A stretch of DNA of 64,000 bases from Hemileia vastatrix (taxonomy: Eukaryota; Basidiomycota; Pucciniomycetes; Pucciniales; Zaghouaniaceae): the NCBI GenBank assembly GCA_030280995.1, contig JASXTE010000008.1:25053193-25117192 (forward strand), in the 5' to 3' direction. The notes beneath the pieces were generated by a model. That model worked only from the letters and a program-made list of their open reading frames with translations. It did no database searches and had not been told where the DNA came from. Every line of letters starts with the position of its first letter. Position 1 is the first letter of the stretch. Both the position numbers and the translations under genes were made by a program. Shown here piece after piece: positions 12,259-25,145 of this stretch.

Positions 12259-12601
12259 TATCCTGTATGCATTCAGCAAGTACGAGATTTGGCTCTACAC
12301 TTAATATTAATAATATAATGAAAGTATAACTCCAATACACTAGTAATATTAAAAAATTTACGGAATTATGATATCCACATATATAAAATGAAAAATCTTG
12401 CTCTGATCAATATATTGACTTAGAAAGTTATACTTCAATAAATTATTAATTTTTAAATTGTAGCATTGTCCTGTATGCTTTCAGCAAGTACGAGACTTTT
12501 AAACAACTTAAAAATCAATAAATTAAAGGTAAAGTACAAACAATCTAATTATTATTATGAAAAGCAAAACATTATCCTGTATGCTTTCAGCAAGTACGAG
12601 A
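12259..12601 (-). promoter_or_regulatory. Three 29-bp direct repeats upstream of the Tet-like gene (copy A)
   Basis: Units at 12259-12287, 12467-12495 and 12573-12601 share TCCTGTATGC(A/T)TTCAGCAAG followed by TACGAGA, with only one or two differences in 29 bp. They stand out as islands in AT-rich DNA, lie in the same orientation and are fully kept in copy B. Their place 0.3-0.7 kb upstream of the dioxygenase start suggests regulatory sites, or intron-borne or splice-associated signals of a longer transcript. Confidence 0.55.
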
Positions 12602-12688
12602 TGATGTTTTACTTTTCATATTAATAATATAATGGTTGAGAAAGTATTAAAGAAATATAGAAAAATGATAAGCAAAACATGAACTTAC

Positions 12689-12758
12689 ATGTCTATAAAA
12701 TCTTCTTCCATTTGTAGCTGATTGATCAAAATTAATTATAAAGTTTATTTTATAATCA
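12689..12758 (-). other. Candidate upstream exon of the Tet-like gene (copy A)
   Basis: A 70-bp block lies between a good acceptor (TTAAAACAG) and a consensus donor (GTAAGTTC) on the minus strand. Only one frame is open (DYKINFIINFDQSATNGRR, then FYRH). The phase does not join cleanly to the downstream piece, so its role is uncertain. No other gene is seen between 12028 and 13755. Confidence 0.3.
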
Positions 12759-13755
12759 CTGTTTTAAAAAATAAATGGTTAGATAAATAAATTGAACATT
12801 TTTGATAAGGAATAAAGAAAAGTAAATTGACAAACAAATAAAAAAACTTTAAGTTAACTGAAAAAGAATTATTTTATAATGAATCGAAAGGGTACAGTAA
12901 AAGATACCATAAAAATAAATTCAGAATTAGAATCATTAGATTAACTTGTCAAAAGTGTAAAAAAGTGTAACAAACCAAAATGATATGAAATGCAATAGCA
13001 AGAAAAATTTGCTTACCGGTAATCAGATAAGGTCAAGAAAATAGTACCAATAATTCAAAATGATAAAGCAAAAATATGATTGATAATTTTTGAAAAAGGT
13101 AAGTGAGAAAGAGAAAGGAAAAATAAATTGGGTGGCAAACAGATGTATATATCATGAATTTTCACTGATCACATTTTCAAAAAAATGCAGCTCACCAAGT
13201 CATATGATAAACTTCATCTAAATTCCAAGAATGATGTTGCCAAGGCACTGTACACAGCATGATCATTTTTTCCCATGCATATACTAATTCCAGCTAGAAT
13301 TTACTTGGCTGCATGTTGTACAGATGCACATTTGTGGAACACTGAATTTCACATATAAAAAAAATTGACGCCACATAATTCTAGCTACCATGTTTCACGT
13401 AGCTAAAAAACATACACTCATCACATTTAAATTTACATTGCGCCAAAATTAATTCATTTTTGAATTTTTTTAAAGGAAACTATAATGTGCACCACCTATT
13501 TCTAAAATATGAACCTCTGCACCATATTAAATTGGGAGACTTTTAATTATGCAATTTTTTTGCTGTGACCTTTTTCCTGATCTTACTTGGTTCAAAATAT
13601 TGAAACATGGCCAATGTTGATGAAAGAAACATTTGATTTTGTTTCTATGTGTAACAATGGAAGGCTGTTTCTTACTGGCGAAAGAGTGTTGTATATTTTA
13701 TTTGAACAAATTTTTATTTTTTTATGTATTTTATTTAAAAAATTTACTTTTTATT

Positions 13756-14607
13756 GCAGCCAGATTTATACTGGCTGCTTTTTAGAAACCTTAATTTATG
13801 ACCCAAGCCTTTGAAATTGGCTTGGGTCCCTTACATTGCAATTTAGTACTTCCAGCCAGGTTTCCCCTGGCTGGAAGTGTCTCTTTCAAGCAATCGAAGT
13901 CGCTAAAAGCGACTTCGATTGCTTGCTGTAATGTTTGCCACCCTCCCAGCTAATTTACTAGGCTGGGAGGTGGCCAAAGCAGTGTGCAACGCGCGTTGCT
14001 GCTGCAAGTAACGCGCGTTGCACAATCGCTACCATATTTCATGCAGCTGATATCAAGTCAGCTGCATGAGATATGCGCAGCATGTGCAATGCGCGCTGCA
14101 TGCAGCAGAAACGCGCGTTGCATGCAGCAGCAATGCAGGCTGCATGTGCTGCATGCAGTGCATTTCACAGCCAGAAAAAAACTGGCTGTGCAATGCACTG
14201 CATGCAGCACATGCAGCCTGCATTGCTGCTGCATGCAACGCGCATTTCTGCTGCATGCAATGCGCATTACTTGCAGCAGCGATGCGTGTTGCATGTGCTG
14301 CATGCAGTGCATTGCACAGCCAGTTTTTTTCTGGCTGTGCAATGCACACAGAGAAACCAAAGTCCCTGCAAGGGACTTTGGTCTCTAAAATGGAAGCGAC
14401 TTTCCCTACCAGGTGCAATCTGGTGGGAAAGTGAGAGAAACGTTAGACCGAAGTTGTTTGAAAGCAACTTCGGTCTTAAAAACATTAAAAATCATAAAAA
14501 AAAATGAGAAATGTAGAAAAAAAAAAATTAAAAATTAAAATGTGAGTATAAGAAAAAAAATAAGTTCTAGTGATACCAAAAATCCAAGCCAATTTCATTT
14601 GGCTTGG
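13756..14607. repeat. Stem-loop cassette of 13 hairpins (copy A)
   Basis: Consecutive perfect or near-perfect hairpins: 13756-13778 (GCAGCCAG stem), 13800-13828 (GACCCAAGCC), 13848-13878 (ACTTCCAGCCAGG), 13887-13925 (18-bp stem, 3-nt loop), 13937-13974, 13983-14022, 14041-14067, 14088-14268 (87-bp stem, A7 loop, few mismatches), 14307-14347 (17-bp stem, T7 loop), 14356-14382, 14400-14432, 14445-14476 and 14584-14607. The region is far more GC-rich than its surroundings. CAGCCAG/CTGGCTG stems recur in four hairpins and CCAAGCC/GGCTTGG in the second and last. Open frames across it are Cys/His/Met-rich low-complexity artefacts. Function unknown: structured RNA, single-strand protein-binding region or regulatory element are all possible. 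Confidence 0.88.
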
Positions 14608-16064
14608 TTATTTAATAATTAATTTTTAATACATTAAATTTAAAATTCAAACACCATAAAATATATGAATTTTTTTTATATGAATATTATAAATTTAATC
14701 TACCTCTTTCTCATAATTATATTTATAATTTTGTTTTTTTAATTTTTGACATTTAAGTTTATTTTTTGGAAATACAAAATTAAATTTTCAACTAAATTTC
14801 TTAGTAAGGTAAAATAAATTATAAATTTGACATTTTGTAATTGAATAATGAAAAAATTTTTAAATTTATTTAAAAAATATTTTTGTTAGAAGAATACAAA
14901 TATTTTAAGGGTAGAAATATGGTGCAAATTGTAAGTAAAAAAAATTATATTTTTTTTTGTGAGGGGTTATTTCTATTTTTAAAAATATTTTTCAAAAACA
15001 TTCATTAAATACTGAATTAAATTACTTTGAAACTCAAATTTTTTGTAAAATAATTAAAAATGAAATAATAATATTGTTGTATTTGATATAAAATTTGAAT
15101 TGGTAATATTAATGTCTCTTTAAGTAAATTTGAAAATCATTTAAAAAGACCATGTTGATAAGTACTTCATTTTTGATATACAATGGTTATATATATATCT
15201 TATATATATTTCTTGAGTGTTATTTTTATATACATTCAATAAAATTTGTAATATAAAATGCCATTTAATAATTAATTAATGTTCAACTTAGTTATAACAA
15301 CTTCATATTTAATACCAGCCACTAGTATTTACTTTTTAATTTAAAACTCCAATATAATATGAGAGTATCCTTATTTTGTCTGTATGTAATGAACAACAAT
15401 AAAAGACCATAAATGAGTGGGTAGTTAATTACAATAAATAGTTGAAGAATAACCTATAAGAAATGATAAGTTTATCAAAAAGAGTACATTAAAAAAATAT
15501 ACTTTTGAATTTTTTTTGATATAATTTGGGTAGTTAAATGAAAATTTAAATTATCAGACATCAAAATGGATAAAATCTAAAAGTAGTGTTTATATAATAA
15601 GCCTCATAAAAAAAAAGGATAAAAAATCTACTATGTAACTAAATTATTAAATATTAAGGTATTATTAAAATTATTGAAAAACTTATTTTACAGTTATAAT
15701 GAAATCTAAATGTGAAAATAATGGTGGGATAATAGTAAGACTATGTGGAAACACTTTAATTTATACATACTTTCAACTATGTTCAGATAAAAAAATTGTT
15801 AAAATTGTATAATAACATCTAGTTAATAGTGATGCAATTTTATTTAGATCAAGAATAAATTTTTCTGAGGAAAAACTAATTAAATTGAGATATGGCCATC
15901 TCCTTTCAAGAGATAGAATAATAATAAAAATTTAAAAAATTATAATAAGTATTCTTAATCACCATTTTTGAAAAGTCTCTAGTAAAATTCATTATAATAT
16001 ATCATTCATTGATTACATTATATGGAGTTTCATCTTGAAGTAGTGATGTGCAGCTTTGAACTTA
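14608..16064. other. Gene-free AT-rich stretch (copy A)
   Basis: Homopolymer-rich, no open frame above noise on either strand, no repeat structure seen beyond short TA runs near 15192-15210. Confidence 0.5.
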
Positions 16065-16895
16065 CACCACGCAATATAGGGGGAGGACTTGCTAGCAAGT
16101 CCGCAACTTGAAGTCAGATGGAAATCAGATGGAACTCAGACTGAAGTAATACTGAACTTTCACTTGAAGTATCACACAAATAACAATGGATCTATATTGA
16201 AAACATAGTGAAAGTGTGAGGATAACTGAATGGAAGCCAGAAAAAATCATTCCATGAGTCTACTCAATGCAAAGTATTTTTTGAAGATCAGTGACTTTTT
16301 CTATTACCTACAACTGTTTTTACAGAATTGAAAACTATGTTTCAGCTAATATTTTATGGAAGTGAACTCTGTTCTTCGCCCGAAGAACAGAGTTCATCCT
16401 CCTATTTTCACACTCTGTTTTGTTTCAGCTAATATTTTATGGAAGTGAACTCTGTTCTTCGCCCGAAGAACAGAGTTCATCCTCCTATTTTCACACTCTG
16501 TTTGCACCAATCTCCATCCCTTTCAATTCTATCAACACATGCTTGTCTTCCCTTCCCATGCCTTTCGCTATCCTCCCAGCCCCATTGTATGCCATCCTCT
16601 TTTGATCCCCATTTCACCCCTCTCAACCTCTCCCAGACCCTTTTCTTCATTTAAAATGCCTCGGAACCCTTAATCTTCCCTTCCAACTCTTTCCCAACCT
16701 TTTCGCTACCCCATACACCCTTCCTCACCCCTCTCTCCAGCCTTTCCAGCCCTTGTAGCCCCATTTGTGTTAAAAGTAAATTCAATACTTCTTCATGATG
16801 GTTTCATCACTTCCTCAATGTGTGCTCAAAAAGATATGAATTAGGGTTCAAGGTTGCGGATTTGCTAGCAAGTCCGCCCCCCTTATTGCGTGGTG
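16065..16895. mobile_element. CACCA-type MITE, 831 bp, insertion 2 in copy A
   Basis: Same family and length as the insertion at 3698, with ends CACCACGCAATATAGGGGG and its complement ending GCGTGGTG. The 3-bp duplication TTA is at 16062-16064 and 16896-16898. The two insertions differ by only a few bases, so they spread recently, but both are present in both giant copies and therefore predate the giant-element duplication. Confidence 0.88.
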
Positions 16896-17595
16896 TTATG
16901 TTATGAAAAACAAAAAAGTTAAAAAATATATAGTTATACTAATGAAAAAGCCAAAAATAAAAATACTATTATAAATTAAAAAAATAAAACTACATAAATT
17001 TTATTCTGCTCTAATGATGGAAGGGTACTATGTATGAATTTCCACATGTTAAATCCAAACCTGCTTTAAGGCTAGTTTACAGGTAGAGCTATTAAGTTTC
17101 CTTAAATTCCAAAAATAACTTATGCATTTTACTAATTATTTTTTTCTTGTTTCTTTCCAAAGTTGTTAGAGTTGCTTAATTAATACTGTTATCTTGATTG
17201 TAAGATATATAATTTTTTTTGAATACATGATTTATTGTTTCAAAAATTATATTATAAATTTAAATCATTTATTTCATTTTCTAAAGCTTCATTGTCAAAG
17301 ACACAACTCCATTTTCTATTACTTAACAAATATATAAAATGTGATAGTAAAATTTGAGGAATTTTCTTTTTGAGAGGGTCAAACTATATTGTGAAGATTT
17401 TTATCTAGAAATTCTTGTACTCTAAAACCAAATAATTTTCCCCCTTAAGTAAGCCATTTCAAAAATATGAGAATATAAACAAGAATATTAACTTATCTTA
17501 TTTTTATTTTCGTTACTGAAAGTTTTAGTTCAATCCCTTTTTTTATATGACATTAGTATAAAAACATGGTTAAATGCTACTATATAATTAATTTT

Positions 17596-17636
<41 letters not shown>

Positions 17637-19344
17637 TTAGAACGTCATCCTTTTTTATTTACTTGAATAAATGGCTCAATTATAATACCCAACACTTATT
17701 AATGTTTCCCAAACTCAATAACAAATTTCTCATATGAAATATTAGCTTCTAATATAAGAAGTTTATCTATAGATGATATTCAACATGTGATTTTACTTTT
17801 TAGATTCAGCTAAAATTAAACAAAAGGAGAAATCATGCATATGTGTATAAATGGTAACCATATGTTACTTAGAGGATTGTGAAATTCACTCATCAGAATG
17901 GTTTAAGTATTAAAATAAATTGAGGTCATTATTTTCTAGTATTTGAAACTAATTAGGAAATTATTCTAAAAATATATTTTAATGTGTATCATGTTTAAAA
18001 AGTTGGAAATATGATTTTTGAAAATTGTGAGTTTCTTATGAGATACCAAGCTTTAGTTTACATTGTTTCAAGTAGAATAGAATTTTAGTATTAGAAATTG
18101 AAAGCAATGTACCATTATCAGATTTTAACTGTGTTCTACTTATAGAATGATTACATAACATTAAACATTATTTAAATCAAAAAGGTTTAAAAGATATTTA
18201 GAATTTTACCAAATTTCACCATTTATTAATCTTTGATTTGAAAACAAACTGTGATGTACACTCACTAGAAATAAGCAATCCCAATTTTAACATAATTTAT
18301 CAATCCAAAAATAATGAGTCAATTAACATGAAAATATATATTATTTAAAAACCAATTCTCTAGATTTAAAATATGATGCTTTAATGAAAAATTATTACAA
18401 AACTTTAATTCAATGAAGTCTCTTAAAAAATTCAAAAATAGAATATCAAAACAAGTAATTTCTGCAAAAAAAACTACTAACTATTGTAGATAAAGCATAA
18501 AAATAAGTCATATTTTTTAAAAAAATGATCTAACAATATTTATTTTTGTTAAAAAAATCAAAACATTGTTAAGTTTGCTTGTTATAATAATGTTAAAATC
18601 CACTAAACATTATCTAAAGGTGGTAAAATATGTTAAAAATAAGTTGAATTTTATGAGATAAAAATCAACAATTTTGTATCATTTCCTGTTGTTCTATGAC
18701 TTTATTCCACCCTTTTTATCTGATTCTTCCAGTATTACTTTGCTATGATCACTAGTTTTCAAGTTAAAATTTACAAATGTTCATTATACTTGATAATATG
18801 AAAAATAACTCAAACTTTTATAACTACAAAATAAGATTTTGTAACTCCTTCTTTCAATCAATATTTGAAGAAATTTTAGTTTATTTGAGTAATGATTTTA
18901 AGAATAACAAAAAATTTGAAATTCACAAGGAATTATTTCCAGAGACTATAATTATTTACTTGTGTAATGCATGAGCTACTTATCAATGATGTAAAACATC
19001 AGAAAAGTAAGTTATAGTTATAAATCTACAGATTATACTGTTTCTGGTATATATATCTTCAATAAATCTTTTAAACTTATCTTAGCCTACATACCACACA
19101 ATAGAAAATCATTATATTAAAAAAGGAAAAAATTCTATGATAATATCATAAAGAATGATAACCATGGATTAATATTCCATAAAAATGGTTAATAATATTT
19201 TAAGAGAACCTAAATCAGTATTCTTTCATCAAAATATATCCTTTTTGTCTTTGTAATTTATTCCAAACAAATTTTTTGAAAGTTGAATCTATATATCTAA
19301 TGACAAAACCACTATTAAGTTCCCTCTTAGACTTTTTAAGAAAT

Positions 19345-19375
<31 letters not shown>

Positions 19376-21279
19376 TATTTATCAAAAATTGAAATAAAGA
19401 ATAAAAACATAATTTTATTTACCTTTAATTATTTAAATATAGAGTATTTTCAGAATGCATTGTGGTTACTTGTGAAGGTTAGAAGATTTGAAGTTGGATT
19501 TATGAGTTTTTAGAAGGGCAAATATTGTAAAATTCTTTCATAAATATTTATTTCATAGTTTCAAATGTTGAAATCTATAAACTAATGGGATTTAAAATTA
19601 TATTGAGATTTAAAATCTGTTTTCTACTCAAGTAAAATAAAATAAAATGATGATATCAAAATTGAAATTAAGTTTAAACTTTTGATATGCTCTATCTTCA
19701 ATTTTATTGATAGTGCATCAAAAATTTAATAATATTTTTTTCCTTCATCACTTTTTACATAAAAGATAGTTTTATCATTTTATGAATTAAAGATTGCTTA
19801 TATAAATTTAACATCTATGTCAACTGTTTATGACTATTAATCTATATAATAAATTTTTTAGAAGAAAAAATAACATCAGTATATACTGACTTTGAAATTA
19901 TTCAATTTAAAATAGTTTACAGGTAGATAATGAAGGGTGATTTCATTTTTGAATATGAACTATAGAAGTCTTATTTTATCAATTTTAATTCTTTTTGAGC
20001 TCAAATGTATCCACCGCAACTTAAGTAAGAATAAAAATTATTTTTATTGAAATTTACATGAGAAAGTATGCCTATTATTCAAAATCAAACTTGCTCTAAT
20101 GGTGTTTTTCAATCATTATTTCCATTCATAACAATAAAAAACATTTCAATTTGCTGATGTTTTAGTTTTTGATATCCCCAAGTTTATATCTCAGGTGTAC
20201 TATTCACAAAATTATTAAAAATATAATTTTCGAAATACATGATAAACTTGAAAGTGAGGGGGCATTAAATTTTTAAAAATGAATTCTAAATTCAGGATGG
20301 ATAGTATTTTTTCTATTTTCACAAATGAAAAATTTTTTGTTTCAATTAATCCAGAAAGAAAATTTTGTTGTAAGCATATTATATTATATTTATTATGATT
20401 TTAAATACTATATTTTCAAGATTTGTGTTTAATATTTCCTGTGAAAGTTAATGTTAATGTGAATTTAAAGTAAGCTTGAAGAAATTTAATCAATAGGCAT
20501 ATTGGATATTTAAAATAATATTTTGCTCCAATCTTGAATCATCCTGGGCTAAAAAATATCCCAAATAAGGTTTTTGTGGGTCAATTTGGATTTAAGTAGG
20601 ATTAAGTGAGGTTTAATAAAGGACAGATAAAAGGCTAAATTCATTACTAGTGACTTTTTTCTCAAAATAGTTATAAAATATTTATCATTCTGGACTCAAG
20701 CTTCAATAAAGTTGAATTGAAACAGAGATAATTTCTAGCAGCACAACACCATATTTACAAAGGTGTAAAATACCTCAAATATTACTCATAATATAGGAAG
20801 GCAAGGAATCTACAAAATTCACATTTCAAACGAGGATTTATATTTTGAATTTGAAATTGAGAAATGGAATATTATTTTCCAATTTAAATATCTATTAGTC
20901 ATTTTAACAAAAGTTTTCAGTAATCAGATTGAATTTTGATGGTATTTTGTTGTAGATTAATCATTTTGATGAGACATTTACTCAAAATTACTGGTTTCAT
21001 TTCTAATATTCCATGTGAAATTCATTATGAATCTTTTTGAAAGTGAATAGTTGAGATATTGGATATGCAAAAGCTTATGTTAGATCAAAGTGAGATCAAA
21101 GGGAGCTTAACTGATGATCAAATTAGGATTTTACAAGATCAAACGGTGATCAATGTAGGTTCATCTTGAGCTCAATCTGTGACAAATCTCTGACTAAATG
21201 TAAGGCCAAACAATTTCCTACATGGTGATAATGTGTGCATAATTCAAGCATAGATTTGTGGCTCAACGGAGCTCAAGCA
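16896..21279. other. Gene-free AT-rich right arm of the element (copy A)
   Basis: About 4.4 kb with no supported gene. Contains (TA)n runs at about 17598-17628 and 19344-19374. The last 250 bp before the TIR hold several GATCAAA words. The longest open frame (65 codons at 18777) is Asn/Lys/Phe/Ile-rich and looks like composition noise, although it is kept in copy B. Confidence 0.5.
21170..21181 (-). repeat. Subterminal motif CACAGATTGAGC, right end
   Basis: The same 12-mer lies about 215 bp inside the left end of copy B (37275-37286) and about 138 bp inside the right end of copy A, each reading inward from its TIR. Several GATCAAA words surround it at 21080-21160. CACTA elements commonly carry short subterminal repeats bound by an accessory protein, and this is a candidate. 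Chance occurrence is possible because only one copy per end was found. Confidence 0.35.
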
Positions 21280-21319
21280 AGGGGTATTGCTAGCAATACC
21301 CCCCATTTTTTCTGTGGTG
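21280..21319 (-). repeat. Right terminal inverted repeat of copy A
   Basis: Read on the minus strand from 21319 it gives CACCACAGAAAAAAT, six G, then TATTGCTAGCAATA and CCCC. It matches the left TIR at 37060 over about 40 bp with a few differences. The flanking bases outside are ATT (21320-21322). Confidence 0.88.
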
Positions 21320-24300
21320 ATTAGTGTAACCTTTTTATAATTCTGTGTAGGCTGAAACTCCCCTTTTTTAAAACTTTTTTGGTGCTATATAGTGGTCTTA
21401 AGCATAATAAAAGTTAAGAAGTTTATCTAAGTTTTTCAAAATAGAACAAGATCAAATTATTTAATTTAATTTCTTAATAAATATTCTAATGAATCATTTT
21501 TTCATTTTTATCTGATTCTCCCCAGTTAAAATATATATTTAAGTTGATTATTATATACTTCTGAAGTTCCAAAAATATTTAGATTTGTTCATCTCTTTTT
21601 TTTACACATATGGTTTTTTTCATATTACCATAATTTTTGTACTTCAATCCACTTCCACATAATGAAATATTGAAATATGTAGAAAATATTACATAAAAAG
21701 TAAATTGTAAAAATTAATTCTCAAAATTTATGAAAAAAAATATTTCATCTAAATTTTATATCCATCATTCATAAAAAATGAAAGTACTTATTGGCCAGAT
21801 TTCATAAGTATATTAAAATAATACTTTAAATTCATGTCATTTTTATATTAAATTTTCATTAAGAGTGGATAATTTATTTCCCATTCATTGACACACATTT
21901 TTTTTTTTTACCTCAGTGAGATTAATCACAGAAAATTTACCCCCCAAAGTTATAAAATATCCCTCCACCCACTCTGTGTTCCCCACTTATAATTAAGCCC
22001 AAAAAATCCTTGAAGAATTCATTGTATCCTACTTTGTAACCTTATATACCCCCCATTCTATAAATTCAACAATCAACCCCCAGTGTGTCCTCTCCTAGTT
22101 TCCTAAATCTTACACGTTTTTCTTGAAAAGATCACATGTCCACAATTTATCAATGTCTTGAGTTCCCCTTTAAACCCCCCAAATCCTATATTTTCTGCAT
22201 GAATTGAACTCTACTTCTCTACAATCCCTCATTTACCACTGAAAAAATCTTTCTTTTAACCCCCAGGATCCCTATTGCACCTCTATGTTTTCCACTTTTC
22301 TCCACCAGCCTTTCCCAATTTTCCCCCATCCATATTTTTGCTCACCCTCACCCCCCAAATTTCATGGGAAAAGTGCTTCTGAAACACTTTTTTTCATGGG
22401 TATTCATGTTGTATATCACCTATCTAAATTCTTTCTTACTTACTCATTTACAGTTCCAATTCACATGCAGAAAAGTGTCACAGCATCACTTAGCTGCATG
22501 TTATCTCAGCATTTTCCCCCCCCTTCACTTGAAAAAAATGACTGGGCGCCCTGAAACCCCAAGTCATGTCCAGGAAAGTGTCACAGAAATACTTCCTAGA
22601 ATTTAAACTCAGTATTTTCATTGCAATTTCTGCTACTCTCTCACTTAGTCCCTTGGAACACTGAATCACATATAATTTAGTATTTCTAAAACACTTTTTT
22701 TCATGAAACTGGGAGATTAAAGGAACTAAGTAAAAGAGTAGGAAGAAGGGAAAGGTTTTGGGTGGATGAAGAGGCTAGTCAATACAATGAATATACCAGA
22801 GGATGAAAGAGACAATAAGTATGTGTATAAAAAATCTAAAAAGAGAGCTTTTAGAGAAAAATAAAGAAAAATCAATAGAGAAGGAGGGGGTTCAAGAGGT
22901 GAAACAAAGTGTGTATGTAAAAGCTATTTAACACCACAGTGAGAAACTCAAGTGCTGGCAGAGGGGAGCCTGAAGAGGCAAATGGGGAATTTAAAAGGGA
23001 AAAAAGTAGGATAAAGAGGAGCTGTTAAGGGAATTAAAATTGTGATTTCTTCCACTGCAATTTATTAAGAGAAATATTAAAGGCATTATCTAGAAAATTT
23101 AGTTTATGACCACCTAATACAACAATTCATTTTTTTTTAAATTTTTCCTTAAAGATAAAGTGTTTTTCCGGAATATTTATAAAGAAAAGCCTATCATTTA
23201 ATCAAAATTTTTCCAATCTTTCTGAATGTTTGAAATAATTTTTGACTTCACTTTATATAATTCATCACCTCATATTTAACTTTTTTCCATCTTCCAAAAA
23301 GTAAAATAAATGGGGGTGATGAATTATCTCCAGGAAATGGTTAATAATACTTAAGTGATGTAAATATTTAATTGGACCAAACAAAGTGTGATGCATCAAC
23401 TACATAAATATGCCTTAACTTATGATTTATCTAGAAGTAATAGTAGAACTTGAGTCTTCAGATAAGAAAAAAATTCTGAGTGAAACAAAATTGAGTTAAA
23501 AAAGTGAAATAGGGAAAAAAAATAAATGTGGCAAAAAATTAGTGATTACCATATCCAGAACTTCAAAACATGGGAAATTTTTTTAAATAAATCAATTTTT
23601 TACAATTATATCCTCATAATCACTTGTTCAATTAACTTTACACAATATATTGGTATCAAAAGCATGTCTCACACTGAAGTTCATTAAAGAATTTAAAATA
23701 AAAGATGATAAAAAGAGAAAAAAAACTCAAAAAAAACAATGAAAAATAAAAAGTGGAAGTTGCTAATGAGTCTATTATCTTACAAAAATCTTGTTAAAAT
23801 ATTTCATTTAACTTAAAGAATTCAATGTGGTATGAGATTTTATGTTTTGCCTCTGTTATTTTTCAGAATAATTTGCAAAAAAAAACTTTTCTGAATTATC
23901 AAGGGGCTATTTCTCATTTTTCAAAAATTAACAAATAATATGATTCTTCTGCAAAAAAAAAAAAGATATTTCAGGTCACAAATATTTTTTTATATGATTT
24001 GATGTATAATAGATATAAAATCATGAAGAAAAACTGTATTTTATTTTGTAAAAAATAACTTTTGGGGATAACAAAGCTTTCTTTTTTTTCTACCTCTGAA
24101 ATAGCAGGTAAAGCAGGAGTATAGTTACACTAAATAATTGAATATATATTTATAAATTAAAAATTCATGAGCAGAACTTTGATTTTTTTTCACAGCTCCT
24201 CATGCACACAATAAATACATATTCAATATTTCATATTAAATATAATGAATTTGCATAATAAATTCATGTTGAATAATTATGATAAATAAGTATTAAATAT

Positions 24301-24639
24301 GAAATATGCATCCAAATTTAATATGTCCTTTAAATTGATATTGAATATTCATTTTGCATGCATGATTTATATGCAGTATGAATTTATTTTGATTATTTTA
24401 TATGGATATGTATGGAACATATAGTATGTCTATGTTAAAATATGCAATATGCATCAACATTGAAAACACAATAAATTAATTTTATTCCTTCTTGAGGTCA
24501 TGATTACAAGGAAGAAAAAGAGGGAAGAGGTAGACAAGCATTTTCAAAACATTTACTTGAAAATCTTTCACTCATAACCACCCCTACAAGATTACTCCAG
24601 GAGACCTGAAAAACAACTTGCCTACCAGTCCTCTTTTTT
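21320..24639. other. AT-rich intergenic or old repeat DNA between element copies
   Basis: No gene supported. The stretch 21935-22600 is markedly pyrimidine-rich with many CCCC runs. Open frames there are compositional (Pro/Ser/Phe/His). Poly-A/T tracts dominate the rest. Confidence 0.45.
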
Positions 24640-25145
24640 TTCCCCTGAGTTTGAAGTTGAGCCTTTTTTTCCCATTTTTAATGTTTTTTCATGTTTTTAT
24701 ACCACAATTTAGGGTTAGGTTTATTTAAATCACATGTATTTTTAACTTAAGATTCTCCTGAAGCCTATCTTTCACTTCCCACAAAAAGGTTTGAATCTGG
24801 TTCAGTGGTTGCTGAGATATTGACCTTTAAAGTTGAGCCTTTTCTTCCAAATTTCACTTTATTTATTTCATATTTTTATGTTGCATAATTAGAGTATAAG
24901 GCTTTTGAAATTCTTATCTGATAATTATCCAGGCTTTTATCTTCCTCTTGTTGTAATTTTCATCATCACTTTTCAAGGTTTTATGAAATTTTGAAAATCA
25001 GAGTTGGAATTAGAGTTATGTTTAATCAAATCTAATTTCCTTTTAAATGAAAATTATCCTGAATCCTATCTCTCATTTACCACAAATAGATTTAATTTTG
25101 GTTCAGTGGCTTCTGAGATATTGACCTTTAAAGGTGAGAATTTTT
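24640..25145. repeat. Degenerate tandem repeat, about 200-300 bp spacing
   Basis: Blocks ending near 24845 and 25145 share the order CCTGAA(G/T)CCTATCT, CCACAAA, GGTTCAGTGG, then TGAGATATTGACC with TTTAAAG. The phrase GTTGAGCCTTTTTTTCCC also begins the first block at about 24655. Identity looks like 70-80% by eye. The open frame across the second block is not recognisable protein. Probably an old duplicated transposon fragment. Confidence 0.5.

Larger units (their letters stand above)
1..21319 (+). mobile_element. Giant CACTA/CMC-like transposon, copy A (right about 21.3 kb; left end outside window)
   Basis: From base 1 the sequence matches 44494 to 64000 nearly base for base in the same orientation, with scattered substitutions and a few indels: 18 bp in a proline-rich codon run, homopolymer slips, and 155 bp in the hairpin cassette. 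It ends in a terminal inverted repeat whose last bases are CTGTGGTG at 21312-21319. The reverse complement of this end matches the left end at 37060. Content in order: 3' part of the Tnp2 transposase, accessory protein 1, MITE, palindrome array, gene X, Tet-like dioxygenase (minus), hairpin cassette, second MITE, long non-coding arm. Placement in CACTA/CMC rests on the transposase type, the CACCA terminus and the 3-bp duplications seen for the related MITEs. The target duplication of this copy cannot be tested because its left flank lies outside the window. Confidence 0.88.

Noticed and set aside
12259..12601. CRISPR-like reading of the three spaced 29-bp repeats
   Set aside because: Eukaryotic context with introns, unequal long AT-rich spacers, only three units, and no cas genes.
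13984..14507. Overlapping open frames on both strands rich in Cys, His, Met, Ala and Gln
   Set aside because: They translate the self-complementary hairpin cassette; near-identical frames on both strands are expected from palindromes, and copy B's deletion removes large parts without regard to frame.
1..19676. Duplication as an assembly artefact
   Set aside because: The copies differ by many scattered substitutions, an 18-bp in-frame indel, a 155-bp indel and a nonsense change, and have distinct flanks with proper TIR boundaries.
22285..22606. Two overlapping 80-90 codon frames
   Set aside because: The sequence is a pyrimidine-rich tract with CCCC runs; frames are compositional, without introns, neighbours or motifs.
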